The translations under genes and the position numbers were made by a program. Positions 13,926-21,527 of a stretch of 33,055 nucleotides of DNA are shown in pieces. The first letter of the stretch is position 1; each line of letters opens with the position of its first letter. The stretch comes from Acidobacteriota bacterium (lineage in GTDB: Bacteria > Acidobacteriota > Vicinamibacteria > Vicinamibacterales > JACQTH01), in NCBI GenBank assembly GCA_016178075.1, contig JACOUA010000034.1, positions 1 through 33,055 on the forward strand, read 5' to 3'. The notes below the pieces were generated by a model. That model saw only the letters and a program-made list of their open reading frames with translations, searched no databases and was not told the origin of the DNA.

Positions 13926-15695
13926 ATGCGCGCTTTGCTGATGATCGTGATGGTCTCGGTCACCCTAGCAGCCCGTGGTGCAAGTCCGGCTGCATTCGGC
14001 CGGCGCTGCATCCCGCCTGGCTGCGTTGCGACTCGTTCAAATACTCCCGGTATTCTCGCTCGTCGCGCCTTGCCAGCCGGGCGCATCGCCGCCCTCGGTG
14101 CGACGCCGGACTTGCACCACGGACTGCTGGCCGCGCAGGAAGCTGCCGCGCCGCAGGTGACATCCCAGGATCTGCTGGACGGCCTCAAGGATCCCACGCG
14201 GTGGCTCACCTACTCTGGGGATTACAACGGCCACCGGCATAGCCCGCTCACGCAGATCACGCCCGAGAACGTCAACCAGCTGATGGCCCAGTGGACGTTC
14301 CAGACAGGCACGCTCGGCAGCTTCCAGGCCACGCCTATCGTGATCGATGGCGTCATCTACATCACCGGCTTCAACAACAACGCGTGGGCCATCGACGCCC
14401 GCTCCGGGCGGCAAATCTGGCGCTATCGTCGCAATCTTCCGGAGGATCTGCACAACTGCTGCGGCCCCGTCAACCGCGGCTTCGGTGTGCTCGGTGACCG
14501 GCTGTTCATGACGACCATCGATGCACACCTGCTCGCGCTCGACATGAGAACCGGCGGCGTCCTCTTTGACGTCAGGCTCGAGGATTACAAGGTTGGGTAC
14601 TCCGCAACCGTCGCTCCGCTGATCGTGAAAGACAAGGTGATCATCGGGATTGCAGGCGCCGAGTACGGAATTCGCGGGTTCATCGACGCGTATGACACGC
14701 AAACCGGCAAGCGCGCGTGGCGTTTCTACACCGTCGCCGGACCGGGGGAGCCCGGCGGCCAGACCTGGCCGCCGGGTGATTCGTACTTGCGTGGCGGCGG
14801 ATCGATCTGGGTGACCGGGACGTACGATCCGCAACAGAATCTGCTCTTTTTCGGCACCGGCAACCCGGGCCCCGACTACTACAGCCACGCGCGCGAGGGC
14901 GACAACCTCTATACTGCGTCGCTGGTCGCCCTCGACGCGGACACCGGCCAGTTGCGCTGGCACTATCAGTTCACCCCGCACGACGTGCACGATTGGGATT
15001 CGACCCAGGTGCCGGTGCTCGGGGATCTGACGATCGACGGTCAGCCGCGGAAGGTCGTGATGTTCGCCAACCGCAACGGGTTCTACTACACGCTCGATCG
15101 CCTCACGGGCAAGGTGATCGTGGCGAAGCCGTTTGTCCAGACCACGTGGGCCAAGGAAATCGGTCCCAGCGGCCGGCCCATTCTCTTGCCCGGCAATCTG
15201 CCCTATGAGGAGGGGGCGAGGACCTGCCCCGATCTCGGGGGAGGTACCAACTTCATGTCCCCGTCCTACGATCCGACGACGCGTCTGTTTTTCGTGACCG
15301 CGCGCGAGACGTGCGCCACTTACTTCGCGTTCGACCAGCCGTTCAAGCCGGGCGAGCAGTACATGGCCGGGGGGACCGTGCGGCCACGCGATCAGCGGAA
15401 TTTCGGCGCGCTGCGCGCCATCGATCCGGTGACAGGCGAGCGGAAGTGGGAGTTCCGCTACCCGTCGGTGTCGTCGTCGGGTGTGTTGACGACCGCGTCG
15501 GGCCTGGTCTTCGCCGGCGACGGCGACGGCAACATCCTGGCGTTCGAGTCGCGCACGGGAAAGAACCTCTGGCACCACCAATTGGGATTCCCGTTGCGCT
15601 CGACGGCAGGGACGACCTACATGCTCGACGGCCGGCAATATCTGTTGGTCCCGTCCGGGAGCGTGCTGACCGCGTTCGCGTTGCCGCCGCGGTAG
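13926..15695 (+). CDS. PQQ-dependent alcohol dehydrogenase, exported, with palindrome-encoded insert
   Basis: A 589-aa quinoprotein dehydrogenase of eight-bladed propeller type. Clear marks are GDYNGHRHSPLTQI at the start of the propeller, vicinal C178-C179 (HNCCGPVN), TGKRAWRF and TGQLRWHY docking repeats, the GTGNPGPDY loop and HDVHDWD with D356 and D358. By alignment with methanol dehydrogenase D356 is catalytic and D358 is the extra lanthanide-type ligand. Residues 14-69 are encoded by the palindromic element 13965-14130. Removing it joins MRALLMIVMVSVTLA to AQEAAAPQ, a normal signal peptide. ATG 13926 is chosen over GTG 13914 because GGAGG (13918-13922) precedes it, although the spacing is short. 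It lies directly after the cytochrome c gene. Confidence 0.85.
   Translation: MRALLMIVMVSVTLAARGASPAAFGRRCIPPGCVATRSNTPGILARRALPAGRIAALGATPDLHHGLLAAQEAAAPQVTSQDLLDGLKDPTRWLTYSGDYNGHRHSPLTQITPENVNQLMAQWTFQTGTLGSFQATPIVIDGVIYITGFNNNAWAIDARSGRQIWRYRRNLPEDLHNCCGPVNRGFGVLGDRLFMTTIDAHLLALDMRTGGVLFDVRLEDYKVGYSATVAPLIVKDKVIIGIAGAEYGIRGFIDAYDTQTGKRAWRFYTVAGPGEPGGQTWPPGDSYLRGGGSIWVTGTYDPQQNLLFFGTGNPGPDYYSHAREGDNLYTASLVALDADTGQLRWHYQFTPHDVHDWDSTQVPVLGDLTIDGQPRKVVMFANRNGFYYTLDRLTGKVIVAKPFVQTTWAKEIGPSGRPILLPGNLPYEEGARTCPDLGGGTNFMSPSYDPTTRLFFVTARETCATYFAFDQPFKPGEQYMAGGTVRPRDQRNFGALRAIDPVTGERKWEFRYPSVSSSGVLTTASGLVFAGDGDGNILAFESRTGKNLWHHQLGFPLRSTAGTTYMLDGRQYLLVPSGSVLTAFALPPR
13965..14130. mobile_element. CTAG-type palindromic element (copy B), in frame in a gene
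   Basis: The arms 13965-13990 and 14105-14130 are complementary in 24 of 26 positions (CTAGCAGCCCGTGGTGCAAG against CCAGCAGTCCGTGGTGCAAG on the other strand). The core contains GCATCCCGCCTGGCTGCGTTG and TCGCGCCTTGCCAG, with the apical hairpin ATAC-TCCCG-GTAT at 14041-14053. It is read through without a stop as residues 14-69 of the PQQ dehydrogenase. No flanking duplication is obvious. Confidence 0.8.
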
Positions 15696-15811
15696 CGCGC
15701 GCTGGCGAGGCCGAATTGGGCAACACCACGTCGCTCAAGGTGGAGGCGGGGCCGATCGCCTTCGAACATCGCAACAGCTCCGCGCGGTTCAACGCCTTCG
15801 AGTGGAGTAAC

Positions 15812-15831
15812 GAGCGGGCTTGAACCCGCTC
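15812..15831. repeat. Short hairpin GAGCGGG-CTTGAA-CCCGCTC
   Basis: A perfect 7-bp stem with a 6-nt loop lies between the PQQ dehydrogenase and the AhpD-like gene. No T-run follows, so read-through of the transcript is expected. The 167-bp gap otherwise holds an open but unrecognised stretch. Confidence 0.4.
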
Positions 15832-15862
15832 AGGTGGTGTGGTGAGGCAAAGGGGAGACGTC

Positions 15863-16459
15863 ATGCCACGAATTGGCTGGATCGAGGAGAACGACGCTCG
15901 GGGGCGGCTCGCCGAACTCTTCAACGCGTCCCGGTCAGGGTCGGTCACGGGGATCCCTCGCGAGCACGTACCCGACATCATTCATACGATGAGCTACCGG
16001 CCCGATTTCCTCGCCGCGATCATGGAGGCGTCACGCCTGCATTTTTCCGACGGCGCTCTCACGCGGGCGCAACACGAGATGATTGCCTCATATGTCTCGG
16101 CCCTGAATCGATGTCACTATTGACTCAGCAGCCACACCTGGTTCCTGCAGTTGCAGGGAGAGCAGTACGGTCAGGTCGCACGGGCTCTACGTGATGGCGA
16201 TCTGGACCGCGCGCCGGTTTCCCCAGCGGAGCGGCTGCTGCTGGAATTCGTCGGCACCTTGACCCGGCACGCATACCGTGTCACCGACGAACAAGTGCAG
16301 TCGCTTCGGGACGTGGGATGGACGGACGCGCAGATCGCGGAGGCCGTGTACGATGGGGCACTGTTCAATTTGTTCGTACGACTGGCCGATGCCTTCGATA
16401 TCCATCCGCCGCAGGTCATGGATCCGGACGGCGTTCCGGCGGCGGTCACTCGTGGCTGA
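15863..16459 (+). CDS. AhpD/carboxymuconolactone-decarboxylase-like peroxidase-related protein, candidate selenoprotein (TGA = Sec87)
   Basis: Read straight through one in-frame TGA (16121-16123), this is a complete 198-aa protein of the AhpD-like, peroxidase-related family. The N-terminal half reads MPRIGWIEEND, MSYRPDFLAAIMEASRLHF and LTRAQHEMIASYVSALNRCHY. The second half reads LSSHTWFLQLQGEQYGQVAR and ends in AVTRG. The family redox motif is CxxCxxxH; here it is C84-H-Y-[TGA87]-L-S-S-H91, so TGA replaces the resolving cysteine exactly. Both halves are in the same frame with no other lesion. A hairpin at bSECIS distance follows the TGA. The start has GGGGAG at 15852-15857. The role would be thiol/selenol peroxide reduction. 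A plain nonsense mutation of a TGC or TGT codon is the alternative. It is likely cotranscribed with the PQQ dehydrogenase and the cupin. Confidence 0.75.
16124..16165 (+). promoter_or_regulatory. Candidate bacterial SECIS element after the in-frame TGA
   Basis: The stem TTCCTGC (16142-16148) pairs with GCAGGGA (16153-16159, including one G-U) around the loop AGTT (16149-16152). An outer CTG/CAG pair (16138-16140 with 16163-16165) extends it. The loop begins 25 nt after the TGA, inside the 16-37 nt range known for bacterial SECIS, and has G as its second loop base. Both features match the published bSECIS pattern; function is inferred. Confidence 0.55.
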
Positions 16460-16480
16460 GCACGTCAAGGAGTTCGCTCG

Positions 16481-16954
16481 ATGATGACTGGCATTCGTCT
16501 TTTCACGGCTGGCCTTCTCGTTGTACCCGCATTGGCCGGCGACCCAGCGGGATTCGCTCTCTGGAGATCAGCTGAGCTCAAGCAACGGGAGGAGGCGCTC
16601 TCCAAGAAAGTGGGCCCCGACCATTCCGCGCGCGAAACCCTGGCCGATTACGGCGATCACCGCTTCCGGATGCTCTATCGGGACGGCGACGGCTACCCCG
16701 AGCAGCATGACCAGGTAGTCGACGTCGTCATCGTTCAGAGCGGCGAGGGCACCTTGCTTGTGGGAGGCAAGATGATCAATCCCAAGGCCGCCAGTGGCGC
16801 CGGCGAGTACATCGGCACGGGCATCGAGGGAGGCGAGCGACGCCCGCTCGGACCGGGCGACGTCGTGCATATTCCCGCGAAGATCCCGCACAGCTTCTTG
16901 GTGCCAGCGGGAAAACACATTACGTATGTGCTCGTGAAGTTCCCGTCACGGTAG
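16481..16954 (+). CDS. Exported cupin-domain protein
   Basis: A 157-aa single-domain cupin with a signal peptide (RLFTAGLLVVPALAG, mature from about residue 20). Cupin motif 1 is partly visible around YPEQHDQVVDVVIVQSGEGT, with H and D/E in the metal-site positions. Motif 2 is GPGDVVHIPAKIPHSFLVP, with the conserved His before SF. Small cupins of this kind bind a metal and act as isomerases, dioxygenases or sensors; the substrate cannot be read. AAGGAG (16467-16472) precedes the ATG pair at 16481 and 16484. It follows the AhpD-like gene by 21 bp and is probably the last gene of that transcript, since strong hairpins follow. Confidence 0.75.
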   Translation: MMTGIRLFTAGLLVVPALAGDPAGFALWRSAELKQREEALSKKVGPDHSARETLADYGDHRFRMLYRDGDGYPEQHDQVVDVVIVQSGEGTLLVGGKMINPKAASGAGEYIGTGIEGGERRPLGPGDVVHIPAKIPHSFLVPAGKHITYVLVKFPSR

Positions 16955-17006
16955 GACAAAAGAGCGTGCGGCCGACCCGGTAGCGATCCACGCGGGCTGG
17001 TGGAGC

Positions 17007-17100
17007 GTCTCAGCCTGAATGGGGAGCGCAGCGCGTGGCCGCGAGCGGGCTGCTCGCGGACAGGCCCCGGGCGCGATCCCGCTCCCGATTCAGCTGAGAC
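17007..17100. repeat. Nested palindrome after the cupin gene
   Basis: Outer arms GTCTCAGCCTGAATGGGGAG (from 17007) and CGCTCCCGATTCAGCTGAGAC (17080-17100) are nearly complementary. Inside lies a perfect CCGCGAGC/GCTCGCGG stem (17039-17046 with 17052-17059). It abuts the CTAG-type element at 17107. It could stop or stabilise the upstream transcript, but no T-run is present. The 16955-17006 stretch before it shows nothing. Confidence 0.6.
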
Positions 17101-17106
17101 AAGCTG

Positions 17107-17272
17107 CTAGTGTCCCGACTCAGTCATTCGTGGCATAACTCCCGGGCGGGGCATCCCGCCTGGCTGCGTTGCTCCTCCCTCAAATATCCCCGATATGCTC
17201 GGTCGTCGCGCCTTGCCAGTCGGGCGCCGCGCTCCGGGACTGATGCCACGAATGACTGAGTCGGGACACTAG
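17107..17272. mobile_element. CTAG-type palindromic element (copy C)
   Basis: Perfect 30-bp terminal repeats (17107-17136 and 17243-17272) start with CTAGTGTCCCGACTCAGTCA. The shared core GCATCCCGCCTGGCTGCGTTG and TCGCGCCTTGCCAG flanks the apical hairpin ATAT-CCCCG-ATAT (17184-17196). The minus-strand Gfo/Idh gene ends at TAG 17269-17271, which is part of the terminal CTAG. Confidence 0.85.
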
Positions 17273-18744
17273 GAGATCGCCTTCGGGATTTCAAACCCCT
17301 TGCGATAGTCGCGCGTCAAGAGCCGGTCAGCTTTTTTGTCGTTCACGAACGTCTCGGTCTTCCCGTCGAACACCAGCGCACGGCCGACACGATATGAAAT
17401 GTTCGCGAGGTGCGGCAGCGCCGACGAGAGATGCCCTTCGACGACGTCGCTTGCCAGCATCTTGGGGTCGCCCGCCCGGATCGCGTCCACGAAGTTTTGA
17501 TAGTGCGGATACTCGATGCTCGTGAGGACCAGCGGGTCGCTGCCGGAGCCGGTCTCCGGCCTGTCGGCGCCAGGTCCTTTCTCATTCTTGGGTCCAAAAT
17601 ACGCCTGCCACTTGCGGCCGTCACCGTCGATCCAGAGCCATCCCTTCGTGCCGTAGAAGAGGTTGCCGATCCGCTGGGTGCCTTCGTCGTTCGTATAGGC
17701 ACCGCGGGTCGCAAACTCGAACAGCGTGCCGTCGGCGTACTCGAACAGGGTCGTGTGCGTGTCGGGCGTCTCCTGCGATGATTCGGGCCCGAAGTATCCA
17801 CCCGTCGACTGAATCTTGATCGGGTGCTCCCGCTTGTTCAGGCCCCATCGGGCGATGTCGAACTGGTGCGGGCCCTGGTTGCCGGTGTCGCCATCGCCGT
17901 AGTCCCAGTGCCAGTGCCAGTTGTAGTGAAAACGATTCCGGTTGAACGCTCGCTTCGGCGCCGGCCCGAGCCAGAGGTCATAGTCGACCTTCGAGAGGTA
18001 CTGCTCGTCGTAGGTCGGCTCGTACGACGTGGAACCGACCGTCAGGGCGAACCGCTCGCCGGACGCCATCGGCCCGTCCGGATACTTCCCGATCGGCGGC
18101 CGCGGCTTGAAACACAGGCCGCGCGCCATGTAGACGCGGCCGATGCCGCCGTCGTGCAGGAACTTGATGGCCTCGCGGACCGCCGGCCGGCTCCGGTTCA
18201 TCGTGCCGACCTGCACGAGCTTCCGGTAACGCGCCGCGGCCTCGATCATCTGGCGGCCTTCCCACACGGTGTGCGACGACGGCTTCTCGACGTAGACGTG
18301 TTTGCCCGCCTGCAGTCCCCAGATGGTGGCGAGCGCGTGCCAATGGTTGGGCGTGGCGATGATGACGGCGTCGATGTCCTTGTCGTCGAGCACGCGCCGG
18401 AGATCCTGGACGAACCCCGGCTTGAACGTGGTGACGTCTTTCAGGCGCGGGTCGTTGATCCGCTCGGGCGCCAGGTTGGCGTCGATGTCGCAGAGAGTCT
18501 TGATCTCCACGTTGGCGAGGCGTGCGAAGCCGCGCTTGAGCGCGTTGCCCTGACCCCGGATGCCGAGGCTGGCGAGGACCACGCGATCGTTGGCGCCCAG
18601 CACCCGACCGCTGGCGTGTGCCGACGCGGCTACACGCGATCTGAACAGGTCGCCGCCGACCAAGACACCCGCCGCCGCCGCGCCAAGGCATGACCCGAAG
18701 TCGCGCCGCGAAATGCCCTTCCTCCCGTTTCGGTCGCTGGTCAC
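17269..18744 (-). CDS. Tat-exported Gfo/Idh/MocA-family oxidoreductase
   Basis: A 491-aa NAD(P)-dependent oxidoreductase with a twin-arginine leader (GISRRDFGSCLGAAAAGVLV). The Rossmann part runs from VVLASLGIRGQGNAL, through LCDID (strand 2 acid), to AVIIATPNHWHA and the catalytic-region EKPSSHTVWEG, which is the EKP motif of the family. The second domain has YNWHWHWDYGDGDTGNQGPHQFDIARW, typical of the exported acidobacterial/planctomycete subgroup acting on sugars or cyclitols. The GTG at 18744 is chosen because AGAGGAGG (18751-18758) precedes it; an upstream ATG at 18855 would overlap the neighbour by over 80 bp. The stop lies in the end of a palindromic element. It is the last gene of the reverse catabolic cluster. 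Confidence 0.85.
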   Translation of the reverse strand: MTSDRNGRKGISRRDFGSCLGAAAAGVLVGGDLFRSRVAASAHASGRVLGANDRVVLASLGIRGQGNALKRGFARLANVEIKTLCDIDANLAPERINDPRLKDVTTFKPGFVQDLRRVLDDKDIDAVIIATPNHWHALATIWGLQAGKHVYVEKPSSHTVWEGRQMIEAAARYRKLVQVGTMNRSRPAVREAIKFLHDGGIGRVYMARGLCFKPRPPIGKYPDGPMASGERFALTVGSTSYEPTYDEQYLSKVDYDLWLGPAPKRAFNRNRFHYNWHWHWDYGDGDTGNQGPHQFDIARWGLNKREHPIKIQSTGGYFGPESSQETPDTHTTLFEYADGTLFEFATRGAYTNDEGTQRIGNLFYGTKGWLWIDGDGRKWQAYFGPKNEKGPGADRPETGSGSDPLVLTSIEYPHYQNFVDAIRAGDPKMLASDVVEGHLSSALPHLANISYRVGRALVFDGKTETFVNDKKADRLLTRDYRKGFEIPKAIS

Positions 18745-18773
18745 GGTGACCTCCTCTCGCTGGACACTAGTAT

Positions 18774-19787
18774 TCACCAGATCGGCGGAAACGCGTAGAG
18801 CCGCGCCGGATTGTCCATCAGAATCGTCCTGCGGACCTCCGGATCGGGCGCCCACACCACGAGCTGGTTCAACAACCGGCCGTCATCGATCCGAAGCAGC
18901 GGCGTCACGTCGGTCGGCTTCCGCCCGGGCGGTGTGACCGGGTCCGGATGCGGCCAGTCGGTGCCCCAGACGACGCGTTCGGGATTCGCGGCAATCAGCG
19001 CCTTGGCGAGCGGCACGACGTCCGCGTAGTCCGCGAGTGTCGAGACGCGATACGCGCCCGAGATCTTGACATAGGCCTTCCCCGAGCGGACCAGCCCTAC
19101 CAACTCGGCAAAGCCTGGCTGCTGCAGACCCCGCGCCGCTCGCGCGCCGCCGAAATGGTCGAACACGATCGGTACCGGCGAGACGGCGACCAGATCTTTG
19201 AGGGCGGCGATCATGGTCAGGTCAGTGTTCATCTGGACGTGCCAGGCGCGGCCCTTCACGCGCTCGGTCGCCGCCTGGAAAAGCCGGCGGCCGACAGCCG
19301 GGTCGTTGATGCTGGCGGTCCCAAAATTGAGGCGGATGCCGCACACACCCGCCCGGCCCATCGCGTCGAGCTCGCCGTCCGGCGTCTTGTCGTCGATCAC
19401 GGCCACGCCGCGCGCGTCCCGACCGCGCGCCTCCATGCCGTAGAGCGTCGCCGAGTTGTCGGTGCCGTACACGCTCGGCGTCACGATCACCACGCGCTGG
19501 ATCCGAAGCGCCTTGTGGAGCACGGCCATTTCTTCTGGCAGCGCCGTCTCCGGGGTATAGACGCGCCCCGCGAAGAATGGGAACTTCGCGGGATCGCCGT
19601 GGATATGTGTATGGCAGTCGCAGGCACCCGGCGGCACGTCGAAGCTCACCGGCGTGGCCGGCTGGCGGGGTCCCCAGCGCGGCACCCGCGCTGGGGTGCC
19701 CTGGGACGCCTGAGCCAGGAGCGTTCGAACGCGGCTGACGGCTCCGGCGGTCAGCGCGCCACGCAAGATTTGGCGTCGCGTCAGCAT
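18774..19787 (-). CDS. Exported amidohydrolase-2 family hydrolase (2-pyrone-4,6-dicarboxylate lactonase-like)
   Basis: A 337-aa TIM-barrel hydrolase of the amidohydrolase-2 type with a Tat-like leader (TRRQILRGALTAGAV). The metal-binding motif CDCHTHIHGDP (H59, H61, H63) opens the barrel. VPIVFDHFGG and VVWGTDWPHPDP near the end carry the further ligands. The pattern is that of LigI-like lactone hydrolases and related decarboxylases, so a ring-opening hydrolysis of a small lactone is plausible. About 15 residues between the leader and the barrel (ARVPRWGPRQPATP) come from a small palindrome at 19672-19696. It sits 39 bp after the sugar-dehydrogenase-like gene and 29 bp before the Gfo/Idh gene, so it is probably in one operon with them. 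Confidence 0.8.
   Translation of the reverse strand: MLTRRQILRGALTAGAVSRVRTLLAQASQGTPARVPRWGPRQPATPVSFDVPPGACDCHTHIHGDPAKFPFFAGRVYTPETALPEEMAVLHKALRIQRVVIVTPSVYGTDNSATLYGMEARGRDARGVAVIDDKTPDGELDAMGRAGVCGIRLNFGTASINDPAVGRRLFQAATERVKGRAWHVQMNTDLTMIAALKDLVAVSPVPIVFDHFGGARAARGLQQPGFAELVGLVRSGKAYVKISGAYRVSTLADYADVVPLAKALIAANPERVVWGTDWPHPDPVTPPGRKPTDVTPLLRIDDGRLLNQLVVWAPDPEVRRTILMDNPARLYAFPPIW
19672..19696. repeat. In-gene hairpin CCCCAGCGCGG/CCGCGCTGGGG
   Basis: A perfect 11-bp stem with a 3-nt loop CAC lies inside the amidohydrolase gene, in the linker between leader and catalytic domain. It is similar to the hairpin at 6688-6717 in the sulfatase-like gene. Confidence 0.6.
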
Positions 19788-19826
19788 AGGTGTTCTCCGA
19801 AGTTTGCTTGCAGCGCCAACACGTGC

Positions 19827-21449
19827 TCAGAAACCTGTCGCGCCGACCACCCTGCGGATCACGCCGTCGCCCTTGCTGTAGAGATACAGCTCGCCACTGG
19901 CATCGATCGACAACCGGACATCCGCGCGGCCGCCTTTGATGAGGTCCGCTCGTCCCGGCAGGCGCGGACTTCTGCCGCCGCGCGCGTGGTACGCGACTTC
20001 GATGATCGGGAACATGGACTCGTAGACCTTCTTGCCGGCGTCCTGCGAATCGTGAGGGTCGTTCCAGAGGAGCTTCACCTCGCGAATGGTCGCCATCGTG
20101 CCGGGCTTGCCGTCATCGGCGGCGAGCATGTCGCTGTAGTCGGCGTACCAGAGGCGACCGGTCGTGAGATCGGTGAACACGTACTTCCCTCGAAGAGCCG
20201 GAATCGCCTTGCCGTTGTAGAGGAACCCGCTGCCGATCGAGTCGCCGCCAGTCGGTCCGTGACCATACTGGATGACCGGATACGTCGGCACCACCATGTG
20301 GCCCGTGACTTCCTCGCCAATTCGCATCGGAATCTTGTCGACCGGAGGGAGCGGCGCGGTCGTGTTGTCCGGCTTCAGCAGCTCATTGCCCTCGCGCTCT
20401 CCGTACCCGTAATTGACCCCTTTGTGCACGATGTAGACCGTCTCCCATGTGTGGAGCCCGACCGAGTTGGCGATCAGCCGATTGTTGGCCGGGTTGGCGG
20501 GATCGACGGCCCAGTTCAATCGATGCGGGTTGCGGAAGCCGTAGGCCCAGATTTCCTGCCGGGCGCCCGGTGTCGAGACGAACGGATTGTCGTTGGGAAT
20601 TCGATAGCGCCCGTTCTCGCTGACTGTGCTCGTCGCGACGTGTTCGTTCAGATCCGGAATGATGCGAAGGATTTTTCCTTCGAGATTGTCGAGGCGCTGT
20701 GGATTGGACCTGATCTCCACGATCTTGGATTCGCCCGAGGCGCCATCTCCGCATTCCAGATAGAGGACGCGCCAGTCCGGATCGCCGCGGACGGCAGTCG
20801 GGTTGAAAAGGAGATCGCCCATCGGGTGACTGCGGGTGTTGAGCTGCACGCGCAGCAGCTCGCGCGCGGTGCCTTCGAAGGTCGAATTCGACGGGTTCGA
20901 GTCGGTCCATTCGACCAGCACGCCCTCGTTCTGGAGAGGTCCGGGCGTTTTGATGGCGTCAGTGGTCGTGTACCCCGACACTTTCAGGCCGGGAAACTTC
21001 GAATTGTCGGGAAGCTTCGAGCCGGGGATCGCGGGGTCCTCCATGTGGACCGTGTAGAACTTCCCGTTTCGCGCGTAGTCAGGGTCCAGGTAGAAGCCGT
21101 TCAGCCCGTTCCCGTAGCCCTGCGCGATGGTCAACTTGCGAAAGAGGCCGGTCTTGCCCTCGTTGCCGTTGAAATCCAGGTAGACGGAGAAGCTCTTCGT
21201 CTCCTTGTCGACGATGTACAGCGGTCCGTTGAGGTCGCTGATGAAGAACCGCCTCGCGCCTCCGACCTCTTCCCGGAGGGTGTTGACCCTGGCGAGCAGC
21301 ACCTCGTTCGAACCCTTGCCGTCGACGAGTCCCGTCATCGGCACCACGAGGTAGTCCTCGAGCTCCAAGGTGGCCTGCGCCGACGCCATCGGGACGCAGA
21401 AACCCCCTAGGGCCAGACCGAAGCACACGATCCGCATGCTGTTGCGCAT
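19827..21449 (-). CDS. Exported glucose/sorbosone dehydrogenase-family protein (PQQ-type six-bladed propeller)
   Basis: A 540-aa protein with a Sec signal peptide (MRIVCFGLALGGFCVPMASAQ). The propeller motifs of the GSDH family are clear: FFISDLNGPLYIVD, GLNGFYLDPDYARNGKFYTV, RTGEPR-like RVQLNTRSHPMGDLLFN, LEGKILRIIPD, IWAYGFRNPHRLNWAVD and GHGPTGGDSIGSGFLYNG. Known members oxidise aldose sugars or sorbosone with PQQ in the periplasm, but many homologues have lost the cofactor; I cannot decide here. GAGGAG lies 9 bp before the ATG. It is followed at 39 bp by the LigI-like hydrolase, so oxidation to a lactone and then ring opening is a reasonable pathway guess. Confidence 0.8.
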   Translation of the reverse strand: MRNSMRIVCFGLALGGFCVPMASAQATLELEDYLVVPMTGLVDGKGSNEVLLARVNTLREEVGGARRFFISDLNGPLYIVDKETKSFSVYLDFNGNEGKTGLFRKLTIAQGYGNGLNGFYLDPDYARNGKFYTVHMEDPAIPGSKLPDNSKFPGLKVSGYTTTDAIKTPGPLQNEGVLVEWTDSNPSNSTFEGTARELLRVQLNTRSHPMGDLLFNPTAVRGDPDWRVLYLECGDGASGESKIVEIRSNPQRLDNLEGKILRIIPDLNEHVATSTVSENGRYRIPNDNPFVSTPGARQEIWAYGFRNPHRLNWAVDPANPANNRLIANSVGLHTWETVYIVHKGVNYGYGEREGNELLKPDNTTAPLPPVDKIPMRIGEEVTGHMVVPTYPVIQYGHGPTGGDSIGSGFLYNGKAIPALRGKYVFTDLTTGRLWYADYSDMLAADDGKPGTMATIREVKLLWNDPHDSQDAGKKVYESMFPIIEVAYHARGGRSPRLPGRADLIKGGRADVRLSIDASGELYLYSKGDGVIRRVVGATGF

Positions 21450-21527
21450 GGCTCACGACTCCTCACCTTGATGAGACATGCCGGCTTTGGGCTGTGGGCT
21501 ATGGGAGAGCCGACTGTTGCATCAGGA

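Noticed and set aside
14037-15638. A 533-codon minus-strand open frame opposite the PQQ dehydrogenase
   Set aside because: A shadow of the sense gene: no start context, no motif, Arg/Glu/His-rich composition.
16124-16459. Second half of the AhpD-like gene as a separate gene with a TTG start at 16151
   Set aside because: That start has no ribosome site and would begin inside a domain. The half continues the first in frame.
17007-17100. Intrinsic terminator of the cupin transcript
   Set aside because: The stem is strong but no T-run follows on the plus strand, so it is listed only as a palindrome.
18745-18855. Upstream start of the Gfo/Idh gene at 18855
   Set aside because: It would overlap the preceding gene by 82 bp, while GTG 18744 has a perfect GAGGAGG and gives a normal Tat leader.
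18948-21410. An 820-codon plus-strand open frame opposite the amidohydrolase and GSDH-type genes
   Set aside because: It is the antisense of two clear genes, Arg/Val/Asp-rich without any domain, and is expected by chance at this GC content.
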